DNA from: Lathyrus oleraceus
Taxonomy: Eukaryota; Streptophyta; Magnoliopsida; Fabales; Fabaceae
Assembly (NCBI RefSeq): GCF_024323335.1
Contig: NC_066581.1
Span: forward strand, 179,979,330 to 180,043,329
DNA: 64,000 bases
Reading direction: 5' to 3'
The notes beneath the pieces were generated by a model. The model was not told where the DNA came from. It worked only from the letters and a program-made list of their open reading frames with translations, and did no database searches. Numbering within the stretch: position 1 is the first letter of the stretch; every line of letters begins with the position of its first letter. The translations under genes and the position numbers were made by a program. Below, one piece after another: positions 11,300 through 22,099 of the stretch.

Positions 11300-11569
11300 A
11301 TGTTTGGTGTTTGTCGTCGATACGGAAAGGTGATTTATGCGAGAGACAAACCTCAAATGCTGATGCTGTTTTGGAACATCACCATGTTTGATCAACTGAA
11401 GAGGGAGCTGGTTCGTTGGTTAGATGGGAAAATACCAGAAGGGAAAAAAATCAGAAGTATTGAGAGACTTGACAGTATCTTTGGTTGGGTGCGAATGAAG
11501 GCTGATAAGGATGCTAGGGAAATGATGTTCGGTCGAGACGACATCAATTTGATTGTTGTAATCGGTTAG
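11300..11569 (+). CDS. Small intact MULE protein resembling the mudrA N-terminal (PB1-like) domain
   Basis: The frame encodes 89 residues from the ATG at 11300 (100 from 11267). It is the only uninterrupted gene in this element. I do not recognise it as a named protein. By eye its core, ITMFDQLKRELVRWLDG ... WVRMKADKDAREMMF, follows the same order of conserved positions as the N-terminal region of the transposase in this element (NATFLHLKKRIQSFIG ... DDEDVEYMF). I therefore infer a stand-alone copy of that PB1-like fold, which could bind the transposase or compete with it. It runs tail-to-tail with the transposase gene (which ends at 11684). It may instead be an unrelated captured host domain. 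Confidence 0.6.
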   Translation: MFGVCRRYGKVIYARDKPQMLMLFWNITMFDQLKRELVRWLDGKIPEGKKIRSIERLDSIFGWVRMKADKDAREMMFGRDDINLIVVIG

Positions 11570-11683
11570 AAATATTAATATTTTCAGATGTTTGGTACTG
11601 ATGTTTGTTGTGAACCTCATTGTAACAAGAACTTAATGATATATAATGATTGAATGTTACCGAAATACAATGTTACAAAAAGC

Positions 11684-14104
11684 TTAAGACCTAGATGATG
11701 CTCCTCGATTGGGACAGTTGTTCTTTTTGTGTCCTGGTTGACGATAGATACTACATAATCTTATCATTTTATCTGTGGAATCCATCTCTGTTCTTATATG
11801 TGTGTTGTTTGGCCTTCCTTTCTTCTTTCTACGCATCTCGTCATTGTGCCAAACAATATCTCCTTCATATGGAGGCCAGTAATCCTCCATTGGTAGTACT
11901 GAGAAGCTTTGAGTATATACATTCATGATGGTGTTGGCCTTGTACACATCAGATAAATGGTTGTAAGCGTCTTGACGAGTATAAGCGCATGCTGCTATGA
12001 CATGGGAGATAGGTATGCGGAAGGCCTGGAATTTTCCACAATCGCACCAACTTCTGTTTAGTCTAACAGCGTAGGCTAAATTTGGTCTCCCCTCGTTGTT
12101 GCCCATTGTTTCCTGGACGCTGAAATTTTGTCTATGACAGTCAAAGACTGTTACAACGTGTGTGCTAGCTTTGATGCTCTCCTCTTTCATGACCTTCATG
12201 CAACACTCACTGAATACTTGCCCGGACATTAACACTGCACTCCATCTTTCACCTCTGGTTGCGAACATAGAAGCCAACCTATAATAGGTTGATCTTACCA
12301 AGGCGGTTATCGGCAGATTTCGAATTCCTTTGAAAACCCTGTTCATGCATTCCACAATGTTTGTTGTCATGTGGCCCCATCGACAACCTCTGTCAAATGC
12401 CCTTGTCCACTGGTATGTTATTTATCCATCTCCCTGCGTCTTCATTAGACAGTCTAATTTCATCACGATAATATTGAAATGACGGTTGAGTTAAAGCATA
12501 CCCAACATTCACCACCTTTTTGCGAAGATTCTTATCTTTTATAGCACGCATGAAGTTTTGTGCAATGTGTCTGATACAGTAGACATGTGTAGAAGGAGGA
12601 TCATGCTATCCGTTGTCATGGTTGTTGTAGGCACTCTCAATGGCAACATGTCTATCAGAAATCAAACAGAGATTGGCTTGTGGAGCCACATGCGTTCTGA
12701 GATGTCGAAGAAAGAAACCCCATCCACCAGTCGTTTCACCTTCAACAAGAGCAAAGGCAATTGGAAAGACATTGTTGTTGCCGTCTTGTGCAACCGCCAT
12801 GAGCAAAGTACCCTTGTATTTTTCGTATAACCAAGTGCCATCAATTTTAATAATAGGTTTGTAGAATGCGAAACCTTTGATGCACGAGTCAAATGCCCAA
12901 AAGAGACGGTGAAATATTCTATTACCTGTAGCACAGGTTCCGTATGGCATCATTGCTGGCACTGTCTCCATAATTGCCACAGTTCCTGGGACATATGTTT
13001 TTAGTGCCCATAAAAACCGTGGCAATTCCTTGAATGAATCCTCCCAGTTGCCGAAAACCTGCCCAAAAGCCTTTGTCCTCGCAATCCAGGCTTTCTTGTA
13101 AGATGGAGTATAATTATATGTTGTTCTGATATGGGATATAATTATACTCACCTTCACTGATGAGTCATTATTAACCATCGGCAGAATGTCTTGACATATC
13201 AAAGCTGCGCTTAGTTTACGTGATCTTGTTCAACGTTAGTTGCAATGCAACTGTGCACTGGGTCTATTGAAGCGATCTCCCAAGAGCCGTTTTTCTTCTT
13301 GTAAGACGCAGCCAAACAAAACTTACAAAGCATGTTACGACATTCGATAACATACCTTCTAGAATCAGTGCGTTTCACTGTAAAGTCAGCAGAGTTGTTC
13401 ATGTGGAATTTTTTGATTGCCATAACACATTCTTCTTTGGTACGAAACATGTCTGCCACCTTTAATTTGCCTTCTGATCTCGGATACGGATTATAGAAAA
13501 CACTGTTGGATGTTTCATCGTCGTGAAGATCCATATTTGTCATATGTTGAGGCGGATTGTAGACATGACTAGGAGGTATTGGTGGTGGTTGACCATCATC
13601 TTCATCGTCGTTGTTCAGCATGTGATCAACCTGTATCTCGGTCTCTTCTTCTTCTTCATCAACGACATCCACTTCTGCCTCTGCTTCTGGGTTGACGTCA
13701 TCTGACCATTGTCGATCATCTTCACCAGATTCATCCTGACCGGTTAGTTGAGACTGTTGAGATGATATACATGGTTGAAGAGTAATGTAAAACTCAATAT
13801 AGTTGCAGCCTGAATGTTCATGACTAACAAACATGTATTCAACATCTTCATCGTCTCGTACCTTAAGGGGGAAATACTTGCATTGACCATTCTAAAAAAA
13901 TATTGGATTTTAATATGTGATCTTTGACACAATACCCGATCCTATAAAGGATTGTATTCTTTTTTTCAAATGCAAGAATGTTGCATTTCTCTTTATCGTG
14001 ATTCTAATGGTATTAGTGTTTCGAAAACAAAAACCATGTAGCTCAGACTCGTATGTTTCACCGTTGCAGTGAACGTTGACACTGTATAATGATGAAGATG
14101 ACAT
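11684..14104 (-). pseudogene. mudrA-like MULE transposase, broken
   Basis: The gene starts at ATG 14104 (MSSSSLYS) and ends at 11684. Domains in order: an N-terminal PB1-like region (14104-13850); an acidic linker; a MuDR-type DNA-binding region (about 13490-13220, with CRNMLCKFC); the DDE core (IDGTWLYEKYKG, ISDRH, then NIVECMN); a SWIM-type finger (WCDCGKF ... ISHVIAAC near 12000-12050); and a terminal zinc knuckle. Visible lesions are stops at 13910-13912, 13892-13894 and 12606-12608, and frameshifts near 13215 and 12420. Two zinc ligands are lost: the SWIM Cys before SH is Ile, and the second Cys of the final knuckle is Tyr (CSIYRQPGH). The protein would have catalysed transposition in the nucleus; this copy cannot. 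Confidence 0.85.
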
Positions 14105-14229
14105 TGTGCAGATGAAAACTATTTTCTTACTGCAGATGAATGTGAGTGTAGTGTCTCGGACATGCAAGATACTCTGAGATGATGTGTCAACCATCAAGAA
14201 GTGACTTGTTCAACATGCAGGAGACAAGA

Positions 14230-14480
14230 CAGCCACGTGTCAGACATGCAAACACACACTCCAAATGGATTGGCGCCTCCACTTATTCCTTGCACATGGG
14301 CGCCAATTCAAGTGGAGACACCATGCATTCAGACCTCGAAACCAAGCAATCAGACCTAGGTCTTGCATGCATGTCCCTATGGAGGCGCCAATTTGAATGG
14401 CGACCCCTCTTAAAGGTTATACATGGTCGCCAATTCAAGTGGAGACACCATGCAAGCACAACTTTTCATGCTCCCATCCA
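14230..14480. promoter_or_regulatory. Divergent central region of the MULE with TIR-like motifs
   Basis: Between the divergent transposase and PMD genes, variants of the TIR core GGCGCCAATT occur at about 14269, 14299, 14384 and 14427. A block of about 34 bases containing CGCCAATTCAAGTGGAGACA occurs at 14294-14327 and again at 14421-14454. The TATAAATA of the PMD gene follows at about 14486-14493. The motifs may be transposase-binding or shared promoter sites; that is inference. Confidence 0.6.
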
Positions 14481-14615
14481 TTTGCCTATAAATACATCCA
14501 CTCCATCAACACTTCTTCCACACCATCACTCTCACTACTTCCTCTACAATACTTCTTCTACAATTTCATCTTCAACAACTTCTTTTAGTTTCATCTACAC
14601 CAACCCCCCAACAAA

Positions 14616-16452
14616 ATGTCTATCCTCACAATGGGCGAAGCACATAGAGGAACGGTTGCAAACATCGCAACATATGTAAGTTTTTTCTTTTGTTAACTTT
14701 TTATCTTTCATCTTCACCAACCCGATTTTATTTTGACATACCAACTTAGTCAAGTTTTTTATTCTTTCTTTTATAGGATGTATCAAGGTTTCGAACTCGA
14801 GTCCACGAATATGTCCATATGGACCCGATGATTCAACCTTATGTTGAACTCGCCGGTTTTGGTCATATTAGCAAGATTTTGTCTTGGTCCATAGATAACA
14901 AATTCATTCTAGCCTTATGCGAAAGATGGAGACCAGAGACACACATATTTTGGTTCCCAACCGGTGAGTGTACCGTGACGTTAGAAGACGTCTACATGCT
15001 TTTAGGACTACCCATTAAAGGTAAGGCTGTTAATGGTAAGACCAACTATGCAAATTCAATTTGCATGGAGCTCTTAGACACTGATTTGTTAGATGATAAT
15101 GCTAGAGGTCAAGGTATACTACTCTCACGCCTTAAGTCATACTATAATAGTTTATACTTAGATGAGCATTCTACCGAAGATGCTCGAATAATAAAAACTA
15201 GGTGTTATATTATGCTGTTAATTGGATCGTTTTTATTTCCCGAAGGTAGTGGTTCTAGCATGCATATTATGTACTTACCTCTACTTAGACATGTAGATAG
15301 AATAGGAAGTTACAGTTGGGTTATATTTTGTTAACTTTTTCTACATTCTTTATAATCCTATTTTCTTTAACATTTAAGTTCATTTGGCGTCCATACCTTA
15401 ATTTGGATCATGACCATGAGGTAAACGCTGAAGACGCAGCCGTATGGACTGCATGCACACCGATAATACGGTTCACAACTGTGGAGATGCACAACACCGA
15501 TCGTGTGAAGCTGCAGTTCGGTATGGTCCAGAATATCCCAGATCCCCCAGCTAGCCTATGAGAATGGCATATGCGTAAAGTTAACGACCAATGGAACTTC
15601 AATCCATGGCAAAGCTTCGCAAGATCGGAGTGTCGCAAATGGAAGCACCGTCATGACCATGTCTTAACTGACGCAGTCATGCCAACTGAGGTAAAACCAA
15701 GTCGTACTTATATGGCTTGGTACAAATCAGTTGGTTTTCAGTTCATCGCCGAAGATATGTACCTATACGACCCACGCCAGACAACTTACACACAAGAAGG
15801 ATCAACATCTAACCCCCAACAACATTCTCAGCCCGGTTACTCACAACCCCCTATCCGTCAAACTTTTCGTTCCACAAACACACAAACATACAACCAAAAC
15901 ATGCCATTCACCCAACCCCAATACCAAGAGCATACCCCATACCACCACCAACAAATTGACCATCAACCTGAGACCCAACATTGCTTCGCACCCACACCAT
16001 CACCCTACCAAAGTCGCCTTAGCCAAAACACCAACCGCCCCTCCTCCTACCGTAGCCAAGAAGCCCAAACATCACAAAACCAAAACATTCAACAACCTTA
16101 TCTCTACCAAACACCCCAACAACCTTTCCAACCTTTCCTCGACGCATCATTCACACCCATGTCTCCCTTCAACCGTCCCGGTCGCCCATCCATGAGTCAA
16201 CCACATCCCAACTTCTCTGGCATGGGTCATGAGCTCAGCTACGGTGGTACACCATCAATGCATACTGAAAACTATGCTGACTTGTCTGAATACCTCAACG
16301 GACCTTCTCCTGTAGTTGGTAGTGACGCTCCTGGCCCCTCAGATGATCAAACACCGGTGCAGAATCGTCAACGTGGGTTAGTGCCAAGGGTTAGGGTAAC
16401 TAGAGGATGTGAGACCAGAGGTCGGTTAGGTGATCCCAGTCATCACCATTAG
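14616..16452 (+). pseudogene. Plant mobile domain (PMD) gene of the MULE, broken
   Basis: Exon 1 is 14616-14675 (MSILTMGEAHRG), followed by a GT-AG intron at 14676-14776. Exon 2 reads in phase from 14777 and holds a PMD: FGHISKILSWSIDNKFILAL, ERWRPETHIFWFPTGE, TVTLEDVYMLLGLPIKG. It is the domain type of MAIN/MAIL1-like proteins and many MULE-borne genes. After GSYSWG near 15318 the frame falls into intron-like sequence, and the usual middle of the domain is missing. Coding resumes at about 15377 (FIWRPYLNLDHDHE ... AVWTACTPIIRFTT). A TGA at 15559-15561 interrupts it; then 15571-16452 encodes a long Q/P-rich tail ending in an Arg-rich stretch. Function in transposons is unknown. The related fragment at 48724 keeps an exon that this copy lacks. 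Confidence 0.78.
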
Positions 16453-16534
16453 GTTTCTTTGTGTAAACTCCAAACTTTATTAATATCAAGTCGTATTATA
16501 TCAAATTTATCTTTCACTTATACCATAAAACACA

Positions 16535-16785
16535 AAAAAATGCATTTTAGGAGGAGTCTCCAATTGAATTGGCGACTCCTCTTAAAACCTACACATAGGC
16601 GCCAATTGGATTGGCTAGGGCACCTGCCCTAACCAATCCAATTGGCGCCTCCATTCAAGTTTTAAGAGGAGTCTCCAATTCAATTGACGACTCCTCCTAA
16701 AAGTGGGGTATTTTGGGATTTTTTTTGAAACTAGGGGTATTTTGGGAATTTCCTTAAAAAAGTGGACTATTTTGGTAAAAAAATC
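16535..16785 (-). repeat. Right TIR of the MULE
   Basis: Inverted counterpart of 10986-11236, ending TATTTTGGTAAAAAAATC. It contains the same hairpin-forming palindrome (about 16545-16702), centred on AGGGCACCTGCCCT. Confidence 0.88.
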
Positions 16786-16794
16786 GGAAATTGA
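16786..16794. repeat. 9-bp target site duplication, right copy
   Basis: GGAAATTGA, identical to 10977-10985, directly abuts the right TIR. Confidence 0.85.
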
Positions 16795-17560
16795 CCTCAA
16801 TGTTCTAATTCAGATAAGGAGAGGTAAAGAAAATACTTATAGACGCCTCACTCGGGAGATGAAAAGCGCCATACAAAATAGAATTTTTAATTTTTTAAAC
16901 TCTTTTTGTCTTATTCTCTTGAGCTTTCCTTTCTTTATTAGAAAATCAAACCTGCATAAAGACATTAAACAATAAAAAAGGTGAATTAACTACCCACAAA
17001 AAATCAATTTTTTTTCTTCGATTTGACTTAATTTGAATTGTTAATTTAATTGGTTTTATAAGATTTATTTACGTTTTGAATGAAATTTTATTTTTTAGAT
17101 AATTTCTTTTTTTAATTTGTAAAAAAACTAAAATAAGATATAAAAAGTATATTTAAATTATTATTTTTTAAATATTTTCTTTAAAATAAATTTATAAAAT
17201 AGATTTTAAAATAAAAAATTAAAACATATTCGAATTGCCTTCGGTTTGACACTGTTTAGAAAAATTCTGAAACAACTATAACAAATGTTTTACACATAAT
17301 CATTTATAATTTTTTATTAATTAAAAAATAAAAATAAAATTTTCTCTCTCCTTTATAATCACAATCCCATAAATTAAAATTAAAAAATAAATTAAATTTT
17401 AAATAAATTAAAAATCTGTTTCTAAGAATATGAAATTACTTCTCCATGTATTTCTCCAATGTTTATCTCTACTATTGAAAGACGCGACAATGAAGATGGT
17501 TCCCAGGATATAGAAACACAAAACCGGTGTCGGAAGCAGCAGCGGCAGTAGCCACCCTGC
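16795..17560. other. AT-rich intergenic stretch upstream of the cysteine-patterned gene
   Basis: The first bases continue the repeat broken by the MULE. From about 16860 the sequence is A/T-rich with many homopolymer runs and no recognisable gene. The last part probably holds the promoter of the gene at 17706; I see no clear TATA box. Confidence 0.4.
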
Positions 17561-17688
17561 TACGGTGTTATCACGATCGAGCATTCAAATTGCTTTTATC
17601 AGAAGCCGGATTTTTTCTCAATCATTCTCTTTTGCTCTGCACTATTTATTTTTTGAGTTCTTCTCTCAATTAAACAAACATTCCTTTC

Positions 17689-17704
17689 AAACCCTAACCC
17701 TAAC
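17689..17704 (+). promoter_or_regulatory. Telo-box in the leader of the 17706 gene
   Basis: AAACCCTAACCCTAAC lies just before the ATG at 17706. Telo-boxes are known in promoters and leaders of plant growth and housekeeping genes, so this supports a real, broadly expressed gene. The expression claim is inference. Confidence 0.6.
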
Positions 17705-17705
17705 A

Positions 17706-18341
17706 ATGGCGATGGATGCATCCGAAGATCGCACGAATTTTGAAGACGAGTACTCACCTTCATCAACCGTTTTCAAATTCGACCGCCCAATCCCCTTACT
17801 TCGAGGACCGTTACCGGCAAGTCCTTCCGATGATCCATCGGCGGGTCCTTACGTTCTGGCCTTCAGAGACTCACAAGCTTGGGCCTCTGCATTCATAGCC
17901 TGCGAGCGCAAAATCGTTCAGCAATGCGAGGAAGGGGCAAGGATTGGTTGTGCCATCAATGCTTCCAGGAAGTGCAAGCCTCCTTGGTGGAAGGCTCTGT
18001 CTGGTCCCAAACTCTCTGATTTGAAGGAACGAGAGATTTGTGAAGTACGCGAGATGGAGGAGTGTTTCGTGGTGGCGAAAGAGAAGTGTGTTGGCTTAGC
18101 TAGGGAAAAGTGTTTGGTTCCTTTTAGGGATGCGAGGATTAAGGTTGGGAAAGGGGTTTTGAGTTCAAAGGAAGCTGTGAAGTTGATTGGATGGGCTTCA
18201 ATGCCAACAAATAAAATGAGTTCTAAGTGTTTGATTGGTGGTGAATTCGGCGTGAATACTCGGAGGGCTAGTGAGTTGTTGGGTTCTGACGATTGTGTGA
18301 AACGGATTTTGGATGAGAGACAACAAGGGACCAAAAATTGA
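17706..18341 (+). CDS. Unnamed 211-residue protein with two four-Cys blocks at 8-residue spacing
   Basis: A single open exon encodes 211 residues from the ATG at 17706, which follows a telo-box. An in-frame ATG at 17565 would add 47 residues that look like leader rather than protein. I cannot name the protein. The N-terminus is acidic and Pro-rich (about 1-48). Cysteines then fall at 66, 74, 82, 90 and again at 112, 120, 128, 136: two blocks of four with exact 8-residue steps in Lys/Glu-rich, probably helical sequence (CVGLAREKC). Two more sit at 175 and 197. The pattern suggests a helical hairpin stabilised by disulfides or binding metal, loosely like CHCH proteins but with CX7C steps. No signal peptide or membrane segment is visible. 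Base composition and codon use look like a host gene. Confidence 0.75.
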   Translation: MAMDASEDRTNFEDEYSPSSTVFKFDRPIPLLRGPLPASPSDDPSAGPYVLAFRDSQAWASAFIACERKIVQQCEEGARIGCAINASRKCKPPWWKALSGPKLSDLKEREICEVREMEECFVVAKEKCVGLAREKCLVPFRDARIKVGKGVLSSKEAVKLIGWASMPTNKMSSKCLIGGEFGVNTRRASELLGSDDCVKRILDERQQGTKN

Positions 18342-19069
18342 AACAATTTTTAAACGAGGAAGCACGTCCTGCATGATTTTGTTGTCTCAGGTAGCATTTC
18401 CATGTTCTAATGCTTGTTTAAACTTATTGGTTTTGTTCTTTGTTATGCCATGCGTGTAGGAAGAACTAGTGATGATATGAAACTTGTTGGTTTGTTGTAA
18501 TGAAAATCAAGAAATCTCTATTGCATTGAGCTTTGTGGATATACTGTAGACATGCATTTTCATACTTAGAAACCTGGATGCCAATGTTTGAAACGTTAGT
18601 AGCATGGGAAATTGGGAATGTAGGATTACTAGGAATCTATGATTTCTATACTTGGGGGTATCTATGTTTGTGTTGAACGGTTTTTATTTTAAATTTGAAA
18701 GTTGAAACCAAAGCATGTGATTTGAAATCCCAGGAATTGATGTCTAATTCGGTGCTTTGGTGTGAAAATAACTGTACAATACCAATCACCCTTAGTTTAT
18801 TTGTATAAATTGATGTCACACATTGAGTGGTATTATCCCTCATTGTCATAGACATTTAATTGTGTTTGCAATTGGGTCATGTGTTATGATGACTTCTACA
18901 TATTATACTTAGCATCTTCATTGACTGATGCCATTCACCATGTTGCTTTTTCTGGTATGCTTGAAAATGTCAACCATGTTGGTGAAGTGTTTTTTTTTGT
19001 TTTTTTTTTGTTTCCTCACATAGTATATTAACACAAATTTGTTTGAGAATGATAAAAAAGAGATTAGAA
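18342..19069. other. Downstream region of the 17706 gene
   Basis: No gene seen. A possible 5' splice site, CTCAG|GTAGCA, occurs 50 bases after the stop codon (18391), so the 3' UTR may be spliced. A and T homopolymers appear near 18990-19010. Confidence 0.35.
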
Positions 19070-19270
19070 GATTAATTGAATAATTTTTTTTTGAAGAACA
19101 CTAACTCCCAAAATTCTGAACCAATGGGGTAGCGAGACTAGGATAGGGCAGAAGATACAATGGATAGTTCAACCCCTGGTATTTGAGAGACCAGGACTCT
19201 TCCACAACAATGATCACATTTGATGCATCTTCTCTCCCATGAGTCATATTTTGATTTGCTCCCCTACTAA
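19070..19270 (-). repeat. Degenerate LTR-like copy, probable 3' LTR of an old gypsy element
   Basis: The stretch around GGGGTAGCGAGACTAGG, GGTATTTGAGAGACCAGGAC and CCACAACAATGATCACA matches 23740-23935 in the same orientation at perhaps 75 percent by eye. Same-orientation copies flanking a gag remnant fit the two LTRs of one old minus-strand element. Ends could not be fixed. Confidence 0.5.
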
Positions 19271-22099
19271 CATCACAACTGAAGTTATCAAACTTGAAAA
19301 TTTACATAAGTAAAATTAGTGGGACTCGACTTATAGCCTTGACTGGTATCCAGGCACAATTACTATTTGCATTGTAAATATTCACCACTCTAAAATTCAG
19401 TAATAAAGCAAATCATATTAACAAAATTTAAGCAATCAATAAACTAAACTAAGATGAGTTCATACATAGACCCAACTAATTCACAAACATAGCATTCACA
19501 ATTTAAAATTGAGATAAATTCTCAAATTACAAGATAGGCCCGCAACATATCACATAAAAAGAGTATAATAAGTTCAAAAGTCACAGGATAAGTTGATATA
19601 TAAGATGGTTCAAAATTACCAAAGATTGGATTATGGTGAGGCTGAGCTCTCCTAAGCTAGGTTTCAGCTCATGAGAGTTGCATTCACTCACTCATTGCCT
19701 ATTGGGATAATTGCAAACTTACAACAATAGGTTTGTTGGTATTTTCTGCTTTGTGACTTTGGTTATGTTAGGAGCTATGAGATTTTGACTCAGTAGACCA
19801 CTGTTTACCTCTTTTTGCAAATGGGTTCGTGTTTGGATGTTAGATGCATCTATGGAGTCGAGTGCTACAAGTGTTAGGTTAACGTATAGTGCATTATGGA
19901 CCCTTATTATTCCGTTGGTGCATTTTTTACCTTCTAAAAATGCACTGAACCACAGTCATTTTAGGCATAGGGAACATTTTCATTATGGTGTTAGGTCAAT
20001 CATCCTCAAACTCACAATTCTGTGAGTCTATACGAGCTACCCAAGTTTATACAGGAGCAATTAATAAGTGAGTTTACTTTACGGTGCTTAGGGTTTGTAA
20101 CTTGTACAATTTGAAAATTATTTAAGCGTTGCAGAATTTGGACAAACCGCTATTGTAAATGGAAGCTAATTTACTTCCCAAATCCCAACCCCGTAGAGAA
20201 TAGTAGTCCCTTCAACATTAAAGAAGAATCATGCTCATATAAAGCATTGAATGTCTCCAATTTGGTTGTAAGTTAGTATTGAACCAGAATTCAGTGGCAC
20301 ACAACACAACCTGCCCTGTGCTTGTTATGCAGTGCAATAAATTTTTCAAATAATGATTGACCACTCTTGTTTGTCTGTTTGTTAATGTTACATTGTACTA
20401 AATTACAATTGTGCCTGCCTTCTTAAACCGCTAACTACAAAAATGACTCATGAAAATCTGATCTCTTTTCGAAATTATTAATCAGGGAAACCCATCTAGT
20501 TGGGCAATTTTCTTTGAAAATACCATCCACTTGTACTTTTGTATTGGAGCATTTGAATTATTCTTCACTCATCAATCCCTAGCTAATAAAATATTTCAGG
20601 CTGTGTTGGTATGTGAGTAATAAAATGGCACCCAAACAAGCATGTACGCTCTTTCTGGAGGATGATTTGCGAGCTCCTCAACTCATCTCTTTTAACCCAT
20701 TCGCAAAATTCCATACAGCTATTTGTTGGATATGATATAAACGGGTAAAAGGAAGGGTGAGAGATATATTGAACGAAACTGGTATTATGATTAATAGTAT
20801 TCTGATGTATTATCTGCAGAGTTGTATTCATAACAACCTCTAGGATTTACAAAGTTTACTCTCTCCCAAACTAACCAACATTCAAAGTACCAAAGGCCCT
20901 CCCTTTTCTCCTTCTCAACCTATATCTGTTATTCTAACTTGCTTCAGCAGTTACTGTACATAACGTTTAATAATAAAATAAGCTGCCTACTAATGTTACA
21001 TAAATTCTACCCCGACTCTAGTTTTATGCTTCTTTCTTTCATAAGTCCTAATGTTAAGACTTGAAGTAGAGTGACAGCGCAAGGTGTGAAACATGAGAAC
21101 TTATGCTTGGATCAGATACTCTATTTTGTGCGGCATTTTTGGCCCGAAAATAAAGCATGGCATTAATAGGCCTTGTTTCCACCAAGACCCACTTAGGTGC
21201 CCCTTTACTATTCAAAATCTAAAAAAGCCCCTATTTGGTATGGTTGTAAACTGTATCCTTCTGGATCGTATAACTTGAAGCAGATTAATTGAGTTGCACA
21301 TGAAAATGAAATAGGATAATTTCCTCCACGATCAAATGCTCTATTTTTGGTAGTATTTTGCCAAAAAAAAACATAGACGTGTGTTGGTTCAAATGCTCTG
21401 TTTCGGGTGCTACTTTTGGCCAGATAACAGAGCTTGACGGGTGTCTTTTCCATTTTGAGTAGTGCAGAATTTCTGTGTTTCTGAAGTCGTGTTTGGCTAA
21501 GTAGATATTCAAGTTTTTTTTGTTGGACAGCATACTAATCTTTGGGCGGAGCTGAGCCCATCACGGAAAAAAATATAAGTCAACTTTTGTGCCTAAACCT
21601 TTCCACTGCTTACCTTCCTTATCACGTCCGCGCGTACACGGTATGTTGCAACTCTGGGACGTTCTTACTTGCAACCACACGTATCTTACATTTCAGAGGT
21701 TTCGACAATGAAGACTGCTGGACTAACAATTCAGATGGTGGCCACTCAGTCGGTCCATTTCTGAACCATAATTCTCTAATTTTCAATGATGCAAGCTTTC
21801 TTAAGTGCAATGGTCATGGTTAAGTCAGCAGATTGCCAAACATGCTTGAAACCCGCACTTTGAAGCAACATTTCTCTACCATCTAACATCTCACCGCATC
21901 TTTCACTGGATCCAATAGAATAAGCTTCTCTTTTCCTTCAATATTTTCCTTCATCTTGATCGTTCCCTTGCAATACTTAAATTGGTCTTCGCACACCACA
22001 TTCTGTGCTGTCTTCTTTTTCGTTGTATTTCCTGATCTGTGTCATTTCATATTCCTCTTCACTTCTGATTTCTTCTTCAGTTTCAGATGTTTCTAGGTC
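19271..22099. other. Decayed interior of the old gypsy element, no gene resolved
   Basis: Open frames here are short and match nothing I recognise. By position it should hold polymerase remnants, but I could not identify reverse transcriptase or integrase motifs. Some of it may be unrelated insertions. Confidence 0.3.

Larger units (their letters stand above)
10986..16785. mobile_element. Complete Mutator-like element (MULE) with PMD gene
   Basis: The 5.8-kb element is bounded by a perfect 9-bp duplication and TIRs of about 250 bases. It holds three genes. A small frame reads right from the left TIR (11300-11569). A mudrA-like transposase reads left (14104-11684). A PMD gene reads right (14616-16452). 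The last two diverge from a shared central region containing TIR-like motifs. MULEs move by cut-and-paste using the mudrA transposase; PMD domains in MULEs are known in plants, with unclear function. Transposase and PMD genes are both broken here, so the copy is non-autonomous now. The exact 9-bp duplication and well-matched TIRs suggest moderate age. Confidence 0.88.

Noticed and set aside
14179..14679. 166-residue frame across the MULE centre
   Set aside because: It covers the divergent promoter with its repeated motifs and overlaps the true PMD first exon in another frame.
15731..16195. 154-residue His/Thr/Pro-rich frame
   Set aside because: Shadow of the Q/P-rich PMD tail in another frame.
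17565..17705. Upstream in-frame ATG adding 47 residues to the cysteine-patterned protein
   Set aside because: The added stretch is hydrophobic and leader-like, but a telo-box sits directly before ATG 17706, and sequence around 17565 looks like an untranslated leader. A targeting presequence cannot be fully excluded.
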